From Streptomyces thermolilacinus SPC6 (lineage in GTDB: Bacteria > Actinomycetota > Actinomycetes > Streptomycetales > Streptomycetaceae), in NCBI RefSeq assembly GCF_000478605.2, contig NZ_ASHX02000001.1, positions 1,305,144-1,369,143 of the forward strand: a stretch of 64,000 nucleotides of DNA, in the 5' to 3' direction. Made by a program: the position numbers and the translations under genes. Shown piece after piece: positions 46,501-56,100 of the stretch (its first letter is position 1; the number at the start of each line of letters is the position of its first letter). The notes under the pieces were generated by a model that saw only the letters and a list, made by a program, of their open reading frames with translations, made no database searches and was not told the origin of the DNA.

Positions 46501-47113
46501 TGGGGTACGGGCCGTGCGTGCCCGTCAGGTCCTGGAGGGCGCAGCTGACGACCTGGAAGACGCCGTCCACGAGCAGCGGATGGGCGTACCAGGGCATCGG
46601 CTCGGCGTCGGACCGCAGGGTGGCGCGCGCCGTTCCGCCGTCCCCGACGGACAGCGCGCGGACGGTACGGAAGTCGGGTCCGTACTGGAGTCCTTCCCTC
46701 TCCCATCCGCTGTAGAGCCGCTCCGGCGCGATGTCCCGCGCGCCGGCGGGCCAGTGGCCCGCGACCGGGCGCGGAGGCCGCGCGTCCGCGGGGAGGAACC
46801 GTCCGGCGCCGGTCGACAGCGGCTTGCGGCTGCCGGACACGACGGTGGTCAGTTCGAAGCGGGTCCGGTCGGTGCCGGCGGTCACGTCGAGCCGGACCGG
46901 CGCGGTGGCCCGGTCGGCGATGACGAGGGGACGCAGGAACGTTACGCCGGTCAGCTCCAGGGGAGCGAACGGTCGGCGTCGGGCGACGCCCACGAGCGCC
47001 ATCTCCAGCTGTACGGCGGCGGGCAGCAGCCCGGTTCCCGCGGAACGGTGCTGGGCGATGAAGGGCTCCTGGCCCGTGAAGGTCTTCTCGTACGTCTCGG
47101 CCGGGTTCGTCAC
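37538..47113 (-). CDS. PKS protein 2: DH-KR-ACP-KS-DH-ACP-KS-KR-ACP
   Basis: 3191 residues, GTG start with GAGGG upstream and a GTGA overlap with protein 1. DH1 (1-280; His22 in HRSAGTGLLP, DGVFQ) and KR1 (about 520-780; GGHGGLGLE, GGYAAANAYLDG) complete the KS-AT module of protein 1, then ACP (GMSSIMSVEL near 845). KS3 is at about 965-1385 (VDTLCSSSL) with DH2 near 1570-1790 (HRVLGEETVP, DAAFQ) and ACP near 1880 (GIDSML). KS4 is at about 2010-2420 (ATLCSSSL), KR2 near 2790-3010 (GGLGAVGLRL, DYSLANAF, no LDD-like motif) and ACP near 3100 (GLDSLMIAEL). There is no AT. KS4 shares long stretches of DNA with KS2 and KS6. Confidence 0.92.
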   Translation of the reverse strand: MTNPAETYEKTFTGQEPFIAQHRSAGTGLLPAAVQLEMALVGVARRRPFAPLELTGVTFLRPLVIADRATAPVRLDVTAGTDRTRFELTTVVSGSRKPLSTGAGRFLPADARPPRPVAGHWPAGARDIAPERLYSGWEREGLQYGPDFRTVRALSVGDGGTARATLRSDAEPMPWYAHPLLVDGVFQVVSCALQDLTGTHGPYPMLPIGLERLALHADLSAPTDGVTVHVRRTSDDGAYATADALLLGPSDEVLAEFQGVRMRRTTSLTRATGTTPAVTTGAGADVTRTPAPAPVRREALPVSRIDWRPEEVGAGRREPASGTWVVLHHGRTDRLGTGVADRLRADGARVVEVAAGPAALPSGTPDPDRLTLDRRDDEAFRRLWDEVGDPVEGLVHLWNADGPSGGRRDEEEELGLGLYACLAALRTLGERQRKSRFLVVTRDGQPVADGDRPVPARAALWGLVRTAAIEYPGLRPRLVDLGGDPGELLPALVAELGDARGPVEVGYRDGVRHVPVRVRDRSAYAPPRPAGQGPVRPGGRYLVLGGHGGLGLEVAERFAREGAGVVALVSRSGGSRGSDERMAAITAHGCAAVSYSADITAPGALAALVERMRQEHGEVHGVVHAAGTLKDGLIRGATAEDVAAVMRPKADGVRELAAAVAGADLDFAVLFASVSGTFGNLGQGGYAAANAYLDGYAHAHGAPWLSVDWGLWGEVGMGTAVADQLRARGVRPLTTAEGLDALIAVLGAEQPARQLVIAHPDAGTEIVELDGAAAVAGSASAAPGHTDTAPGHTGAAPGHTDGAAEAGEGAGDVDRVADALAGFLAERLGVASLDREAPLSEYGMSSIMSVELSEELSRRWGVSLPATLFLEYGAFDELAEALTQRYGAAAALPKPTGDDDTAPDAEAATRATGSAESGEPVESAESIVPEGAARSGAGPATVPFAVPAVPERSRRPAPGGRDLDVAIVAVSGDLPGAPGGVAELWPLLRAGGHAFTDVPAERWDIEAHFEPRGPRMTGTYCRKGAFLSGADRFDPAFFGISVREAEEMDVQQKLLLEHAWAVRDDAGLAGRRDIGVFVGATYTHHRDTRGLETVGPHTALGSMNAVLANRISYALDLTGPSQTVDTLCSSSLVALQQAVAALRAGHCGAAIVAACQVGLTPWYYRSLSQLGALSETLPRPFDEHADGFLPGEGALAVLLKPLADAERDGDRIWGVVRGTAVNHGGRGSALPVPRSEAQAAVVRAALDDAGLAPADISLIETHGTATRLGDPIEIAALTEVFGDDPDRDGPCHLGAVKGNIGHLEPAAGLAGLVKALLCLRHGEIPPVAGFEKASSHLDLSSGPFEIPTEPRPWTSAGPRRFGVSSFGMGGTNAHVVVEEYLGGDRAGEAGGGPAAEGAHAAGTPGEHLLVLSGHTPEALLRRMADTRTLLRGETASGTRELCRSSAVGRDHRAYRVAVLGGTAEELGAGLDHALRLADRAAGTVVRGSAVVETAAGGLGVPALRYAEGKAVDWASVYPDPAVRRRPLPPYPFGAAPADAAPVATAAHPGLPGASAGAPGEDVAEAVRGLSRAHRVLGEETVPGAVPLALGLRAADEVRGVAFTGRGSGSHPLTSDLDEPGRTGPATFRHAGRIIARLTTGGSRTGPAPAALDLDALRADLGRSLAPAGLYAWFAAKGMELAAPLRSITEVHYGPRRVLARVGLAPGGSPLEAEATALDAAFQAMAVLTLADPEAPTGTFLPVSIDRAARWGDPAHTAYVLLDGAEPGAESVRRGDAALLAADGRVLVRLDGIEYRTVGGNTTGTGTVVGTAAGNAHATAGPADTAGAEGRGGAPGTAASAGPVARPARLAAAETAVVEVVRGALHDPRITATTSLSAVGIDSMLATAVAAELDERYGVPLSPTDVLDAADCRTLAAHVAELAPKDAFARPAAEAAAWDAEGPGRPTKPGGDPASAPTVEPERSERPERAEGTESATGTARTARAAADQAVYRAPLVGADAGGASADDVAVIGLAVALPGATDPDGLWQLLAESGDRIGPAPARRWGRYADGREPDVGGFLDGVEEFDARFFDFFPKQAEALDPQARWLLRTTWEALESAGLPPRGLSPSTGVFVGASYQHYKDYNLSPELDAPAGLGNHNAFLANRVSFFLDLHGPSMTIATLCSSSLVALHTAVRSIRAGECEQAVVAGVRVAMSPLHYIAMRNLRALSPSGRSRPFDSGADGFVPGEGVVTVVLKPLWAALRDGDRVRGVIRGSAVNHGGRTSGLTVPSSAAQSEVVSAALADAGVPVESIGLVEAHGTGTSLGDPIEVEGLTRAWRAVTDRSQFCAIGSLKSNVGHLEPAAGLAGLVKVLLSMERGVVPPSLHVGRPNDHIRFEDTPFYLADGVKEGPRPESGPRRGAVSAFGMGGVNAHVIVEEPPPAPDREVLVPESFVVRVSGADEGAVRTLAAAYADRFDAARDAVETADLCHTANTGRSPLEFQSAVPGRSAAELAAALRSVADGTLPVARVDIDLTADAAAALSGTTAAPGRPVGAAALASAGYAHIDWAGLSAVGARVTDLPTYPFAGTPFWRGPDEADSPEHAETPAGGGQPGTAAVRVGWRARALPPAASGGPATVSLAAADPGIGEALAGLLRDRGVTVVAPGTPADAALVVGARDSRDADPSELSSFWAELSGLMRALPQGSGVLWASFGGAGIHPGGQGGHGGPDPVRAATAMAVRAAGAEGRRPTAVVHLDPADPAGAQAAHLAAELAALTSGTPDAATDAGTTVAAYRQGVRYVPETVPAPPRRPYSLPAEGYCLVTGGLGAVGLRLTERLIARGARRVAVVGRSALDATRARALRGLAGGGAEVEYLPCDVSDPAALAAVADRLGRRWGRLVGVVHASGGVNPFGAMHRRPWSDAEKVLAPKVAGSLHVVRLAKEQRADFAVLVSSIAGTQALAGRGLVDYSLANAFQLALAEREDDEVTAVTAHAWPNWTGIGMKAGDTFSAAYSIGAEEALDAFFGHLRSGGAVVFPGTSPAPARTEPAPAAQPAQAFPASQPSPVTPATPAARAESPVAGPRGAGARRDTTAMRARVRDAFLHVLGEDPGDRPLQGLGLDSLMIAELTTALERGGGPAVDPSLLMRARTADDIAAELAVLPDPAVPADLPASPGPARAFAPDHDGAAASTLSALLRPLLDRDGQRGAVPS
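39840..40720 (-). repeat. KS4 segment repeated in KS2 and KS6
   Basis: 39840-40455 and 40560-40720 match 48510-49125 and 49220-49390 (KS2) almost base for base. The first 440 bases also match 32550-32990 (KS6). The part coding GVIRGSAVNHGG uses G/T-ending codons (GTG, TTG, GGT, CCG) unlike the C-ending codons around it. Confidence 0.75.
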
Positions 47114-50100
47114 TGTCCCTCGCTCCGGTGCTCGTAGTGACGGTCGAACAGCGGGTGGCCCACGGAGTCCGCCGCGCGTTCGCGGCGGGCGGGAGGCGCC
47201 ACCAGGTCCTGCCGGCGGAAGGGGTAGGTGGGCAGGGTGGTGGTCCGGTGGCCCTTGCCCGCGTGGACACCGCGCCAGTCCAGGGCGCCTGAGGCGCTGT
47301 TGGCGTAGGCGGCCAGCGCCGCGTGCACCTCCGCCTGGTCGGCACGGCCCTGACGCAGCGTCGTCAGCCACACCGGCTGCTCCCCCTGCCACGACGCACG
47401 CGCCAGCGACGTCAACTGCGGCTGCGGACCGATCTCCCACACCACACCCGCACCCACACTGCCCAGCAGCGCGACGGCCTCCGAGAACCGCACCGGCTCA
47501 CGAATCCCCCGCGCCCAGTGCCCCGGGTCCACCGCCGACTCAGCCGAGTGCCACCCACCCGTCACCGACGAGGCGAACCCCAGCCGAGGAGCCGACAACG
47601 CCACGCCGCGCACAGCGTCACCGAACGGTCCCATCGCACCGTCCATCAACGCCGAGTGAAAAGCGTGGCTGACCGCCAGCCGCCGCGACCGCAGACCGGA
47701 CTCCTCGCAGAACCGCGCGACCGCCACCTCCGGGCCCGAAACCGTCACGGCCCCAGGCGAGTTGAACGCCGCCACCTCCACGCCCGGGAAGGCCGGCAAC
47801 ACCCCCGCCACCTCATCCGCGCCCGCGTAGACCACCGCCATCGCGCCCTCACCCGGCTGCGACCCCATCAAGCGGCCACGCACCACCGCCAGACGCAACA
47901 GATCGTCCAGACCCACCACGCCCGCCGCCCACGCGGCCGTCAGCTCACCCAGGCTGTGACCGACCACCGCATCCGCGGCCACTCCCACCGACTCCAGCCA
48001 CCGCACCAGCGCCACCTGCACCGCCACGATCCCCACCTGGGCGAACCGCGTCGAACCCAACAGGTCCGACGAGGCGCCGAACAGCAACTCCGCCAACGGC
48101 ACCTCGAGTTGTCCGGCGAGCAGGTCGGCACACTCGTCCAACGCGTCCCGGAACACCGGTTCCGCCCGATACAGCCCCCGGCCCATGCCCGCGTACTGCG
48201 ACCCCTGCCCCGTGAACATGAACACCACCGGAGCCGAACCACGACCACCCCTGCGCGACACCGCGGACACGCCCGACGCCACGTCCCGCAACGCCACCGC
48301 CAACTCCGCCGCGTCACCGCCCGAGACGACCGTGCCGAACCGGTTCCCCGCCCGGCCGACGTTCGCCGTGAACGCGAAGTCCCCCAGCTGCTCGGCGTCC
48401 ACCTCGGCCAGCCGGTCCGCGTAGGCACCGGCCAGGGTGCGGACGGCGGACTCGTCGGCCGCGTCCACCCGTACGAGGTACGACTCCTGCGCCACCGCCT
48501 CCCGCGCCACGGGAGCGGGCGGCTCCTCGACGATGACGTGGGCGTTGACCCCGCCCATCCCGAACGCGCTCACCGCACCCCGACGCGGACCGCTCTCCGG
48601 ACGGGGCCAGTCCATCACCCGGTCCGCCAGGTAGAACGGCGTGTCCTCGAAGCGGATGTGGTCATTGGGCCGCACCACGTGCAACGACGGCGGAACCACA
48701 CCCCGCTCCATCGCCAGCAGCACCTTCACCAGCCCCGCCAACCCCGCAGCGGGCTCCAGATGACCCACGTTCCCCTTCAGCGAACCGATCGCGCAGAACT
48801 GCGAACGGTCCGTCACCGCACGCCACGCGCGCGTCAGACCCTCCACCTCGATCGGATCACCCAGGCTCGTCCCCGTACCGTGCGCCTCCACCAGACCGAT
48901 CGACTCCACCGGCACCCCCGCGTCCGCCAGCGCGGCCGAAATCACCGACTGCTGAGCCGCACTGCTCGGCACCGTCAGCCCACTCGTACGACCCCCGTGG
49001 TTCACCGCCGAACCCCTGATCACACCCCGCACACGATCACCATCACGCAACGCCGCCCACAACGGCTTCAACACCACCGTCACCACACCCTCACCCGGCA
49101 CAAACCCATCCGCACCCGCGTCGAACGGCCGCAGGGCGTTGGACGGGGAGAACGAGCGGAGGCGGGAGCCGAGCTGGAAGTACTGGGGCGACATGCCCAG
49201 GTGCACCCCGGCGACGACTGCCTGCTCGCACTCGCCCGCACGGATGCTCCGCACCGCCGTGTGCAGCGCCACCAGCGACGACGAACACAACGTGTCGATC
49301 GTCATGCTCGGCCCGTGCAGATCCAGGAAGAAGCTCACCCGGTTCGCCAGGATCGCGTTGTGGTTGCCCAGACCGGCGGGTGTCTGGACGACGTCCCCGA
49401 CGACGGTGTCCCGGTAGTGCTGGTAGCTGGCGCCGACGAACACGCCGGTGGCCGGCTGGGGCCTGCCCGCCAGGCCCGCGTCCTCCAGGGCCCGCCACGC
49501 GGACTGGACGAGGTGGCGCTGCTGCGGGTCGATCCACTCGGCCTCGGCGGGCGAGAGCCGGAAGAAGCCGGGGTCGAAGTCGGTGAGACCTTCGACGAAG
49601 CCCGCCCGCCGGAGGTAGACGGTGCCCGGGACGCCGTCCGTCCCGTAGTAGGCGTCGATGTCCCAGCGGGAGGCCGGGACCTCGGTCAGACAGTCCTCGC
49701 CCTCCACCAGGACCCGCCACAGCTCGTCGATGCTCCCGGCGTTGGGGAACACCCCGTCGAAGCCGATGACGGCGATGTCGTGCGTGTCAGCGTCCGCCGC
49801 GGTGGCGGCGGACGCCACGACCGGGGCGGACGCCACGACGGGGGCGGGGGCCCGCGTCGCTGCCCCGTCCGGCGCAGGGGCTGGAGTGGGCGCGGCGGTC
49901 GGGGCGGTGGCCGCGACCGGAGCGGACGGCGGTTCCTCGCCCGGCCCGCCCGGCCGGTCCGCGCCGGGACCGGCGGGCAGGCCGGTAGCGTCGGCGGGCG
50001 GCGCGGTGACGCCGTACTCGTCCCGCAGCTCCGCGGCGAGGCGATCGACCGTGCCGACCTCCAGGACCAGCGTCACCGGGATGTCGACGCCGAGCCGGGC

Positions 50101-53100
50101 CCGGATGTCCTGGGCCAGTGAGACGGCGAGCATCGAGTCGAGGCCCTGCTCCTGGAGCGGGCGGTCCGTCTCCAGTTCTCCGGCGTCCAGCTCCAGGGCG
50201 GCGGCCACCCATCCGGCCAGCGCCGCCTCGAGCGTACGGCCCGGCCGGTGGCCGGGGAGGTGTCCGTTGGAGGCGGACACCGGGGCGGACACCGGGGCCG
50301 GGGTGCTCGTCCGGGCCGGGGGCAAGACCGGGGTGCTCGCCGGGGCCGGGGCCGGGCGGTGGCCGTGGTCCGCGTCACCGGCCGCGCCCTGCCCGGACGG
50401 TGCCGAGGAGAGCCGCTTCCAGGTGATCCCCCGTGCCTCCAGTACGGGCTCGTCGCCGTCCAGGACGACCAGGCTGGCGGTCAGCAGGCCGGAGTCGGGC
50501 CCGGACTCCCTGTCGCGCCGGGCGTACACGCGGGCGGTGGCGGGAAGGCGGCCGAGGACGGTGAGCCGCTCGACGGTGAAGGGCACGTACAGCCCCTGCG
50601 CGCCGCACGCGGCGAGCGCGATCTGGAAGGCGCCGTCCAGGAGCCGGGCGTCCACGAGACCGGTGGCGGCGCCGTCGCCGCGCAGCGTGCCCAGGGCCTC
50701 TCCGGGGGCGACGGACAGGGACGCCACGGTGCGGAAGCCGGTGCCGTAGTCCAGCCCGGCGCGGGCGAACGCCGCGTACATCGCGTCGAGTCCGGCCTCG
50801 GTGAAGCCGTGCGCGCCCGGCGGAACGGCGAGCGCGGGCCGCTCGGGCTCGGTCAGCGCGGCGGTGCAGACCAGGGCGCCGGTGCCGTCGCGGAAGGCGA
50901 GGGCGTCCCCGTCGCGCGCGGCGGTGAGGGTCGCGGGTGCCTCGACGGCCGCCCGGAAGGTGAGGTCGCGCAGGCCGAAGCGGTCCCTGCCGAGGAACTC
51001 GGCGACCTTGGCCGGGTACCCGGCGCCCGGAAGGGTGGGCCTGCCGAGGACGAGGTGCTCCGCCGCCTCCGGGTGCTCCGTCCACGTGCTGCGCGTACGG
51101 GCGGCCGGAGCGGGCATGGGCGCCTGCTGCTGCGCGGGTTCGAGCCACAGGTACTTCTCGGCGTGCGGCGCGGTCGGGAAGCGCACCCCCGCACGGCGGC
51201 GCGGCACGGCGGCGAGGTCCGCACCGGCGACGAACGCCCGCGCGGCCCCGACGAGTTCGTCGCGGTTCGCCGGTGTACCGCCGAGGTCGTACGGGCGCGC
51301 CGCCTGGGACGCGATCCCCACGTGGAGGGAGCGGACGTCCTCGGCACCGGCCAGGAACAACTGGAGCTTGTCCTGGAGCTGTTCGGTGCTGTCCGCCACG
51401 CACGCCAGCCGGTGCACTCCGGCCGGCCGCAGCCTGCTCGCCTCGGCGAGGGCTTCCAGGGAGGGGCAGTAGGCGGAGCGCAGCATGAGCACGAGCCGGT
51501 GGGCGAGTGTGCGCAGCGCGTCGTCGGAACCGGCCGAGAGGACCAGCAGCTGGGGGCCGGAGTCCGTACCGCCCTGCTCCGTGCCGGGACCGGCCTCGAC
51601 CACGACGTGGGCGTTCGCGCCTCCGAAACCGAAGCTGCTGACGCCGGCGACGCGCGGGCCGGGGCTCCACGGGAGAAGCCGGTCGGCCACGAACAGCGGT
51701 GATCCGTCGAAGTCGAACGACTGGTTCGGCGTCTCGTAGTTCAGGGACGGCGGGATGTGGGCTGCCTGGAGCGCCAGCACCGTCTTGATGAGGCCGGCGA
51801 TGCCCGCGGCGGGTTCCAGGTGGCCGATGTTGGTCTTCACGGAGCCCACCGCGACCGGCTTGCGGTCGGCGGGTTCGCCCAGGACCGCGTGGAGGGCCTC
51901 CAGCTCGATGAGGTCGCCGAGCTGGGTGCCGGTGCCGTGCGCCTCGATGTAGCCGATGTCGGCCGCGGTGCGCCCGGAGCGGGCCAGCGCCCTGCGGAGC
52001 ACGGCTTCCTGGGCCGGCCTGCTGGGCGCGGTGAGGAAGCCGGCGCTGCCGCCGGTGTGGTTGACGGCGGTGCCGCGGATGACGGCGAGGACGGGGTCCC
52101 CGTCGCGTTCGGCGTCGGAGAGCCGCTTGAGGATGACGGCGCCCGCGCCCTCGCCGCGTACGTAGCCGTCCGCGGCGTCGTCGAAGGCCCGGCAGACGCC
52201 GCGCGGGGAGAGCATGCCGTTGCGGGTGAAGGAGCGGGTCTTGGCCGGGGTGAGCACCAGGTTGGCGGCTGCCACCACGGCCGCGTCGATCTCTCCGGCC
52301 CGCAGGTGCATGGCGGCCTCGTGGAGGGCGACGAGGGAGGACGAGCAGGCCGTGTCGACGGCGAAGCTCGGGCCCGACCAGTCGAAGACGTGGGACAGGC
52401 GGTTGGCGACCATGGAGGGGGCCGTGCCGGTCGCCACGTGCGGGTCGAAGTGGCCGATGCTCCGGGCCACGATCTCCGGGAAGTCGCTCGCGATGGCGCC
52501 GACGAAGACGCCGGTGGAGGCGCCGAGGGAGGTGTGGTCCCGGCCGCAGCTCTCCATGGCCTCGGCGGTGACGCTCAGCAGGATCCGCTGGAGCGGGTCC
52601 ATGCGGCGCGCCTCGCGGTCCGTGAGCCCGAAGCGGGCGGCGTCGAAGTACTCGACGCCGTCGACCCAGCCCATCCGTACGTCGTCGGCGCCCGCCTTGG
52701 ACCAGAGATGGGCCCAGCCACGCTTGCCCTCGGGGGCGTCCCCGACGCTGGACACGCCGCCGACGAGGTTCTGCCAGAGCTCGTCCGGGGTGCTCGCGCC
52801 GGGGAACCGGCATGCCATGCCGATCACGGCGAGGGCGCCGTCGTCGGACGGCCGCGCGTGCTCCGAGGACGCGACGGCGGACGCGACGGTGGTGGCGGCG
52901 GACGCGGTGGTGGCGGCGGACGCGACGGCGGCGGGTACGGGCGCGGCGGGCGCGGCCCGATCGGGCTCGGCCGCGGTCGCGGCCACGGCGGGCACCGGCA
53001 CGGGCGCCGCCGCGGCGGCCGTCCCGGTCCCGGGGTCCAGCAGCGGCACGACGCCCTCGGCGCCCAGGAGCCGGGCCAGCTTCACCGGGGTTCCCGAGGC

Positions 53101-56100
53101 GAAGATGGCGGGGGCGGTGACGGAGGCGCCCAGCTCGCGGCCGAGGCGTGCGGCGGCGACGGTGACGTTCACCGAATCGCCGCCCAGGTCGAAGTAGTTG
53201 GCGTGGACGTCGAAGCCGGGGTGGTCCAGCGTGGCCGCGAAGACCCGCGCGATGCGCTGCGCGAGCGCCTCTTCCGTCATACCGGTCTCGGCGATCGCTC
53301 CCGTCACGGGGGTGTCCTCGGCCACCGGCTCCCGGGTCGGCTCCTCGGCCGCCCCGACCGTCGCGGGCTCCGGTGCCGGCGCCGTCGCGGGCTCGGCCAC
53401 CGGCGCCGTGGCGGGCTCCGGCTCCGCGCCCGAGCGCAGGATGGTGTCGCGCGTGGGCAGCGGGAGCCGGGCGCGGGCCACCTTGCCGTTGTCGGTGAGC
53501 GGCAGGACGTCGAGGCCGACGTACGCGTCCGGCACCATGTAGACGGGCAGGGCGGCGCCGACCAGGGCGTCGAGCCGGGACTTGCCGGGTATCGCGTCGC
53601 CCACCAGGTAGGCGGTGAGCCTCGGCTCGCCGCGGCCCTCGAACCGCGCCGCGACGACGACGGCGGCCGTGACGCCGTCGATCCGCTCCAGCACCCGCTC
53701 GATCTCGGCGGGCTCGATGCGGTGGCCCCGCACCTTGACCTGGGCGTCGGTGCGGCCGAGCCACTCGACCGCGCCGTCCGCGTGCAGGCGGACCTCGTCG
53801 CCGGTGCGGTAGAGCCGCACCCCGGTGGCGGGGTGGTCGACGAAGACCTCCCGCGTCAGGTCGGGCCGTCCGGCGTAGCCGCGGGCCAGCCCCGTGCCCG
53901 AGAGGTACAGCTCTCCGGTGCTCCCCGCGGCGCACGGGTTCAGCTCCTCGTCCAGGACGTGGAGCCGCATGTGCGGGAGGGGTTCGCCGAGCGGGAGGAA
54001 CGTGCCGACCGACGTCACCCGGTGGGCCGCCGCCCAGATCGTCGCCTCGGTGGGGCCGTACAGGTTCCACAGGGCGCGGGCGGGCTCGTGGAGCCGCTCG
54101 GCGGTGGCGGGCGACAGGGCCTCGCCACCGGAGAGGACGGTCAGTCCCGCGTGCGGGGTCCAGCCGGTCCCCAGCAGCAGGCGCCAGAGGCTCGGCGTGG
54201 CCTGGGCCACGGAGACCTCGCTGGCGAGCTCCGCCAGCCGGTACGGGTCGGCCGCCGTCTCGCGGGAGGCGAGGACCACCGTCGCGCCGACGGTGAGCGG
54301 CAGGAGCAGCTCCAGGAGGGAGATGTCGAAGGCGACCGTGGTGTGGGCGAGGACGGTGTCGTCCGCCGTGACGCCCAGGCGTCCGCCGATGCCGCCGAGG
54401 AAGTCGGCGAGTGCCCCGTGGCCGACCTCGACGCCCTTCGGGTCGCCGGTCGAGCCGCTGGTGAAGAGCGTGTACGCCAGGTCGGCCGCGGTGACGCGCG
54501 GGGGTACGGCCTGGGCGGCTCCGTCCGCCTCGGGCACCCGCCGCGCGGGGCCCAGGGACGCGCCCAGGTCGTGGGTGCGGGCGTCGGTGAGGATGAGTTC
54601 GCAGCGCGAGACGTCCACGTACCGCCGCAGCCGGTCCACGGGGTAACCCGGGTCCAGTGGCAGGAAGGACGCGCCGGCCCGCAGGATGCCGAGCATGGCG
54701 GGGAGCAGCGCGGTGTCGCGCTCCAGCAGGACGCCGACGACCGAGCCCTGCTCGACGCCCTCGTCGTGCAGGCGGGCCGCGACGGCGTCCGCCCAGCCGT
54801 CGAGAGCGGCGTAGTCGAGCGTGCGGGTCCCGGCGCGGACGGCGACGGCCCTGGGCCGCTCCGCCGCGGCGGCGGCGAACAGGTCCAGTACGGTCCGGGC
54901 GCCGGAGGTCTCGTCGTCGGGCTCCCCGGCCGGCCGCGGCTCGGGCCGCGCGCCGGAGGACTCGCCGGAGGCGGAGGACCCGGCGGACGCGGAGGGCTCG
55001 CCGACGGTGGAGGACCCGGTCGGCGGCTCGTCGCCCTGGAGCAGCGCCGCCATGGCCAGGTCCTCGACGCGCTCGACGAACTCCAGCGCCTCGTCCTCGC
55101 CCATGGCGGTCTCCCGCACGAAGACCGTGGGCGGGCCGTCCGTCAGGCACAGCAGGGCGATCTCGGTGTGGGGGTCGGCGGACGCCTCCTCGCCGGGAGC
55201 GCGCTCCAGCACCATGACGCGGGTGAAGCTCGGCTCGTCCGCGCCGAGCGGCCGTCCGGCAAGGCCGAGACGGATTTCGAGGTCGCCGACGTAGCCGTGG
55301 CGGGCGGCGGCCTCGTCGAGCCTCTCCCGGAGGGCGCGGGTGGTGCCGCCGTCGTAGCGCACGGGGAAGCGGGCGGCCGTCAGCCCGTGCGTCCGCTCCG
55401 CCAGGACGTGGGCGTCCGACGGGGACCAGGCGAAGTCGAAGGTCTCCTCGCCGACGCGCTCGGCGACGGCCGCGAGGAACGCGCGGAAGACGGCGACGCT
55501 CTCGTCGCGCGAGGCGGGGACGTACGCCAGCTCGTAGTGGCCGTAGTGGGCGGTGGCCGCGGAGAAGTCGTCGGCGGCAAGCGGGGCGGGCCGCACGTCC
55601 TCCAGGCGGGCGCGCCACCACGGCTCGTTGGGGCGCAGGCGCTTGTGGGCCTCGGCGATGTCGGCCAGCCGCTCGTCCGAGACGGCCGGGAGCGGGGAGC
55701 CGGGGGCGATGCCGAGCCGCTGGGCGGCGGCCTGGCCGCTGAGCGTGCTGCCGTCGACGGCCCTCCAGTCGCTGAGGACGAGGTCGGCGTCGGGGGCGGC
55801 CAGGGTGATGGCGGTGGTGGTGACGGACAGCACGGTGGTCCCGGCGCGGGGTTCGTCGCGCGGGATCAGCCTGGCCTGCCGGGTGTAGGCGGCGCCCCGT
55901 TCGGTGACGAGGGCGGGCACGCCGAGCGGGTTGGGGAAGGAGCCGTAGTCGAGGGCCCTGACGAGCCGTACGGCCTCGGCGGCGGAGGTGCCGGCGTGGA
56001 TGACGCCCCCGGCAGCCATGCGCGCGGAGCGGCGGTAGAAGCGGCGCTCGCGGCCGCTCGTGTCGAGGACTTCGGGGAGGGTGCGCCGGGCGACGTGCGG

